30,725 nucleotides of DNA, taken from Spirogloea muscicola (lineage: Eukaryota > Streptophyta > Zygnematophyceae > Spirogloeales > Spirogloeaceae). The stretch covers positions 1 to 30,725 of the forward strand of contig WELB01000264.1 of assembly GCA_009602725.1 (NCBI GenBank), given 5' to 3'. The notes under the pieces are model-generated. The model was not told the DNA's origin and did no database searches. It worked only from the letters and a program-made list of their open reading frames with translations. Both the position numbers and the translations under genes were made by a program. The stretch's first letter is position 1; every line of letters begins with the position of its first letter. Positions 27,116 through 30,725 of this stretch are shown here, in pieces.

Positions 27116-29705
27116 CGGCAACCCGGGCGGCTCTGGACTCCCTCCACCCCTCGGCCAGCTCCCCCCTGCCACCGTAGTTGGCCGCGTTCGCCCCGCCCGA
27201 GGAGGTGGTCTTGGAAGCCGACGCCCTCAAGAAGGCCCTCCAGACCAGCCGTCGCAGCGCCGCCGGCGGCCCCTCCCACATGCTGACTGAGCACCTGCGG
27301 GAGATGTTCCTCGAGGGTGAGGCGGCAGACTTCAACGCGCTGCTGCAGATCTACCAGCGTATGGCCCGAGACAATGTGCCGGCCAGCATCCGCGGCGTAC
27401 TGTGCACCAGCACGCTGCTCGCCCTCGACAAGCAGAGCGGGGGAGTCAGGCCCATTGCCATTGGGGAGGTCCTGTACCGCCTGGTGAGCCGGGTACTCTG
27501 GCAGCAGCATGCGGGGCCGGCGCAGGTGCACATGGCGCCACACCAGTACGGCGCGGGGCTGCGGAGTGGGGGCAAGGCCGTGTCCACGGGGTTCGTGCGA
27601 CCTTGGACCAGCACCTGGGGTAACTGGTGCTGGCCGTTGACGTGAAGAATGCCTTCAACACTGTGGAGCGCGCCAGTATTGCGGAGGAGCTCCGGGCGTC
27701 CTTCCCCTCCCTGGTACCCTTTTTCCGCTTGGGGTACGGTCAGCCCAGCGACCTCCTCTGGCGGACAGGGCGTGATCAAGTGGAGGTCCTGCAGTCCCAA
27801 GCGGGCACGCGCGGCAAGGGGACCCCCTCGCCGGCTTCTACTTTGCGCTCGCTCACCACCGGGCTCTGCAGGCTACCCACGAGTCCTACTCCCCACCTTC
27901 GCCGACGACACCACCATAGTCGGCCCTCCGGAAGACGTGGCGGCGGCCTTCGGCACCTTCGTGCTGCAGCTGGCCACCCTCGGGCTGTCCATTCGGGCGT
28001 CGAAGTGCGCGGCTTGGTCTCCCTGCGGCCTCCCACCCACCCTGACGCTGCCCACCGGATGCCAGACTCCAGCAGATGGCTTCACACTGCTGGGGGTCCC
28101 CATCGGCGCGCCGTCCTTCGTGGAGGGGCAGCTGCGAGCCCGCCTTGCGGAGCATCTTCGGCCTGCGGCCCGGCTTTCCGAGCTGGACGACGCAGCTGTC
28201 GTTGGCCATGTTGATCAAGGCCATTGGGCAGCGGCCCCAGTACTTGACGCGGGCCACCTCGCCGTCCCCAGGGGCGTTGGCGGCGTACGCGGGTTTTGAC
28301 GCAGGCATGGTGGCGAGCTTGGCGGCCGTGGTCCGCCACCAGGAATTCCTCCAGTCGCCAGCCGCTATCCACCAGGCGGCGCTACCCCTCAGCCACGGTG
28401 GTCTCGGCCTGCGCCCGCTCGAGGCTGCATACCTCGGCAGCTGGGCGCAGACGGCCGCCTCCGTGGCCCAGCGCTTCATGGTCCACGGCCGGCGTGCACT
28501 GGAGCAGGCGGTGGTGGAGGTCGACATGGGCGCGCTGCCGTGCCAGGTGTCGCTTCGCTCAGCCCACCAGGAGCTGCTCGTGGCGCACCCGGGCCTGGCA
28601 GGCCAGGCGGTGTCCTTTGCACACCTCGCGCACACCGCTGACCTGCGCGTCCAAGCGCGCTTCCCGGCCGTGGTCGACAAGGCCGCCTACACCACCGCAG
28701 TGCGGCAGCTCCCCGAGGCCGACCTACGCGGGCGCGCGAAACTTCAATCGGCCTCCTCCCCAGGGACAGCGGCGTGGCTTCAGGCCCTCCCCATCAATAA
28801 CGCCCTCACTCTCCCCGATGAGGTATTTCCCACTGCCGTCCACCGGCACCTGGACTGCCGTCTCCATGTCTCCAGGGTGTGCGTCAGTGTGTATGCGGCG
28901 AGTGAGGGGCCGAGTCTGGGAGCTGGCCGCTCGTGTTCTGCGCTGCGCCCACGGCGGCGAGCGGACAGCGGCCCACGACCGCCTCCGCGATGCGATGCAT
29001 GGCATCCTGGTGGAGGCTGGCTTCTCGGTGGCACCGGAGCACTCCGGCGTCATGCCGCTCCAGGAAAGGGCCGACGGTCTCCACGCCCGTCGCGTTGACC
29101 TGGTGGCCACCCCACAAGCCGGCCGGCCACGTATTCTCCAGGACGTGGTGATCACCGACGCATACGACCGCTCACACCCAGCCCAATCTGCCACCAAGGC
29201 TGGGTATGCAGTCGCCTGCGCCGCTCGGGCTAAAGAGCTCAAATACGCCGACCATCGAGTTCTTCCCATTGGCAATTGACACCCATGGGGCGTTGGGCGC
29301 TCGGTGGCTCGAGCTGCTCACCCAGCTCGCCCGCCACAACATCGCCCGTCGCTTCCATGGGGAGCCGGTAGACTTTCCTGCAGCTAGGACGCTGGCGCAA
29401 GTGTATTTTATGCGCCTGGCCGTCTCGCTACAGAAGTTTATGGCCCGCGCGCTGCACCTTCGTGCCGGCAGAGCCCTCGCTGCTGCCTCTGGCTCTGACC
29501 AGGGGACCCACTTCCAGGAGCCTAGCATCTCTGATCTGCGGCTGCTTAGCAGGGGTTGCGGAGTGATTCGTAGCTGCCATGTGTTTTTTTGTGCTTGTTT
29601 TTCTTAGCGCTTCTCCTTTCTCCTGGGCCCCTTCTCGTACTCTGTTCATTCTTTTTTGGGCTGGCTTTTCCAGCCCCTATCCTCAATGGGCGAGCACTTT
29701 CTTCT
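27090..29705 (+). mobile_element. Non-LTR retrotransposon copy E4 (5'-truncated, through to the 3' terminus)
   Basis: It begins with LLAPTNAATRAALDSLHP, then RT: RRSAAGGPSHMLTEHLREMF, SGGVRPIAIGEVLYRLVSRV, MLAVDVKNAFNTVE (motif A), GDPLAGFYFALAHHRALQ (motif B, third frame), PTFADDTTIVGPP (motif C, FADD at 27898-27909), LGLSIRASKCAAWSP (motif D), FTLLGVPIGAPSF. The thumb follows (GMVASLAAVVRHQEFLQ, SHGGLGLRPLEAAYL). The zinc motif is broken: RQCVCGE then a stop at about 28896, then a frame change to VLRCAHGGERTAAHDRL. Endonuclease: RRVDLVATPQAG..RILQDVVITDAY (D at 29097 and 29142, x14), then AKELKYADH. The tail is FPLAIDTHGALGARWLEL, ARALHLRAGRALAAASGS and SISDLRLLSRG; the final Y-stop has decayed. 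The 3' UTR has hairpin GGGCTGG-CTTTT-CCAGCCC (29658-29676) and ends CAATGGGCGAGCACTTTCTT. At least four frameshifts make it inactive. Confidence 0.88.
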
Positions 29706-29744
29706 GCTTTCAGGGGACCCGCTACCCGATACCCGCTACTCGCT

Positions 29745-29795
29745 ACCCGGAGACTAGTTTCTCTGACCTGAGGCTGCTCAATAGAGTGTATCGAG
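29745..29795 (+). mobile_element. Isolated C-terminal codons
   Basis: The frame reads ETSFSDLRLLNRVYRAP, a variant of SISDLRLLSRGY from the end of the E4 protein about 230 bases upstream. The stop has been lost. It is preceded by a short tandem of CTACCCG/CTACTCG words (29715-29745). Confidence 0.6.
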
Positions 29796-29829
29796 CACCC
29801 AATGGCCACTTGAGTCGCTGTGTGCTTTG

Positions 29830-29961
29830 ACGTTTCTCTAGCCCCTTTAAACGTAGTTCACTCTTTTCCTGGGCTGGCCAAACCCAGCCATTTTTGTTTC
29901 CCATCGCCTCTACTGGAGCCCAGTTTCTCCGACCTGCGGCTGCTTAGCAGGGGTTACTGAG
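29830..29961 (+). mobile_element. 3' UTR hairpin followed by another set of C-terminal codons
   Basis: TTCACTCTTTTCCTGGGCTGG opens a hairpin (GGCTGG-loop-CCAGCC, 29872-29889) like the family's 3' UTR. It is followed at 29919-29961 by codons for FSDLRLLSRGY-stop with no 3' UTR of its own. Coding end and UTR thus alternate: 29518-29560 coding, 29658-29705 UTR, 29750 coding, 29835-29890 UTR, 29919-29961 coding. Confidence 0.6.
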
Positions 29962-30317
29962 GGCCTGTTTACACTTGGTCGCGCGGTCACGCACGTGCTG
30001 ACCGCCGGGTCAAGGGTTTGGTCACCGCCACGGAGGCCGACGCTGCTTGCACGTGCGGTATAACCTCCCAAGCCCCGCCAGGTCGGATTGGCTGCCCACC
30101 TAGGGCAGCAGCTTCAAACTAGGGCAGCAGCTTCAAGCTAGGGCAGCAGCTTCAAACCCCGGCAGGCTTGAATATCCTTGTCAAAGGTCGGATGCTTCCC
30201 GACGATGGCTGTGAGTATTCGCTTCCACTCAGCCAGCGCTTGGCCTGAAGCAGACAAGAAGAGGCGGTCAGTGGCTCAGTGACACCGGTCGTCGCGGAAG
30301 ACCGTTCGCAATGAACT
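29962..30317. other. Unassigned stretch, possible DNA-transposon end
   Basis: It starts GGGCCTGTTTACACTTGG immediately after the TTACTGA of the preceding fragment; GGGCCTGTTT-type starts are common at ends of plant cut-and-paste transposons. No matching inverted end is present in the window. On the minus strand (about 30250-30150) a short protein-like frame reads ALAEWKRILTAIVGKHPTF, then DKDIQACRGLKLLP-stop. I cannot name it. Confidence 0.25.
30100..30156. repeat. 19-bp tandem repeat, three units
   Basis: CTAGGGCAGCAGCTTCAAA is repeated three times without spacer (30100-30118, 30119-30137, 30138-30156); the middle copy ends in G instead of A. On the minus strand each unit contains a TAG. 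The array sits at the end of the short frame described at 29962-30317, so unit one duplicates that frame's last codons. Confidence 0.9.
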
Positions 30318-30547
30318 CCCTGGCCCCCTTCTCGTACTCTGTTCATTCTTTTTCGGGCTGGTTGTTCCAGCCCCTATTCTCAATGGGCGAGCACTTTCTT
30401 TTCAGCCACCAGTCAATCTGGCCGCGCTTTTCTTTTCTATTGAGGAGAGGCCAGCCCAGAAAAGAAGAAAGTGCTCGCCCATTGAGAATAGGGGCTGGAA
30501 CAACCAGCCCGAAAAGGAATGAACAGAGTACGAGAAGGGGGCCAGGG
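30318..30547. repeat. Fold-back pair of retroelement 3' ends (83-nt arms)
   Basis: The arm at 30318-30400 (plus sense: CCCTGGCCCCCTTCTCGTAC through GAGCACTTTCTT) and the arm at 30465-30547 are reverse complements with one mismatch, spaced by 64 bases. Each arm holds the family's 3' UTR end, including the hairpin GGGCTGG-TTGTT-CCAGCCC (30355-30373; 30492-30510 on the minus strand). Two tails thus stand tail-to-tail. The spacer contains GCCACCAGTCAATCTGGCC, which is also found (minus sense) near 11450. Confidence 0.9.
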
Positions 30548-30595
30548 GAAGCGCTAAGTAACAGAAACAAAGCTGCTACGAGACACTCAGTAACC

Positions 30596-30725
30596 CCTGC
30601 TAAGCAGCCGCAGATCAGAGATGCTGGGCTCCTGGAAGTGGGTCCCCTGGCCAGAGCCAGAGGCAGCAGCGAGGGCTCTGCCGGCACGAAGGTGCAGCGC
30701 CCGGGCCATGGACCTCTGCAGCGAG
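30596..30725 (-). mobile_element. C-terminal codons of a copy running off the window
   Basis: The minus strand reads SMARALHLRAGRALAAASGS, then FQEPSISDLRLLSRGY-stop (TGA at about 30592). The tail 30596 to 30465 leads into the fold-back arm. It is nearly identical to the fragment at 26086-26214 and to E4 at 29440-29560. The copy continues beyond 30725, so its length is unknown. Confidence 0.85.

Noticed and set aside
27178-29098. Several frames of 190-340 codons in E4 as independent genes
   Set aside because: They are pieces of one retroelement protein split by frameshifts; RT and endonuclease motifs continue across the frame changes.
1-30725. tRNA, rRNA or CRISPR-like arrays
   Set aside because: No B-box pair with a foldable cloverleaf, no conserved rRNA words and no regularly spaced repeats were found by eye. 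The short tandem arrays have no spacers.

Overview
The window reads as a piece of a large, repeat-rich nuclear genome from the streptophyte lineage (a charophyte alga or a seedless land plant is the best guess; the species is not identified). Two lines of evidence support this. There are intron-split NAC-domain transcription factor genes, a plant/streptophyte family, with GT..AG introns whose phases fit. About half of the window is decayed retrotransposon sequence. I see no operons, rRNA, tRNA or CRISPR. A run of 276 Ns (11988-12263) marks an assembly gap.

Layout. 1-2.4 kb: low-information DNA with a fossil Ty1/copia RT-RNase H (minus strand) and small repeat fragments. 2.4-3.46 kb: tails of a non-LTR retrotransposon. 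3.46-7.02 kb (minus): a multi-exon NAC gene whose last two NAC exons (subdomains D and E) occur twice, separated by a coiled-coil exon. 7.5-10.2 kb (minus): exons of an unrecognised gene. 11.3-17.3 kb: GC-rich DNA holding two head-to-tail, decayed copies (E1, E2) of one non-LTR element plus a fragment of another RT class. 17.7-18.3 kb: GC-rich direct repeats. 18.9-20.66 kb (plus): a second, very divergent NAC gene whose frame is broken by a 10-bp tandem duplication. 20.7-23.1 kb: nothing identifiable. 23.1-30.7 kb: retroelement territory with two long copies (E3 minus, 23.64-25.8 kb; E4 plus, 27.09-29.7 kb), many isolated 3' ends, and a fold-back pair of 3' ends.

The dominant element is a non-LTR retrotransposon with, in order: a low-complexity N-terminal region; an RT with YADD or FADD; a C-x-C...H...C zinc motif; a restriction-like endonuclease (D-x13/14-D followed by K..Y); a conserved C-terminal tail ending in a [ST]RGY-stop motif; and a 3' UTR with a small hairpin (GGGCTGG-loop-CCAGCCC) followed by ATGGGCGAGCACTTTCTT. 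All copies seen are broken by stops, frameshifts or truncation. Dispersed hairpin/3'-end modules and one minute insertion bounded by a 12-bp duplication let the element's 3' terminus be inferred from this window alone.
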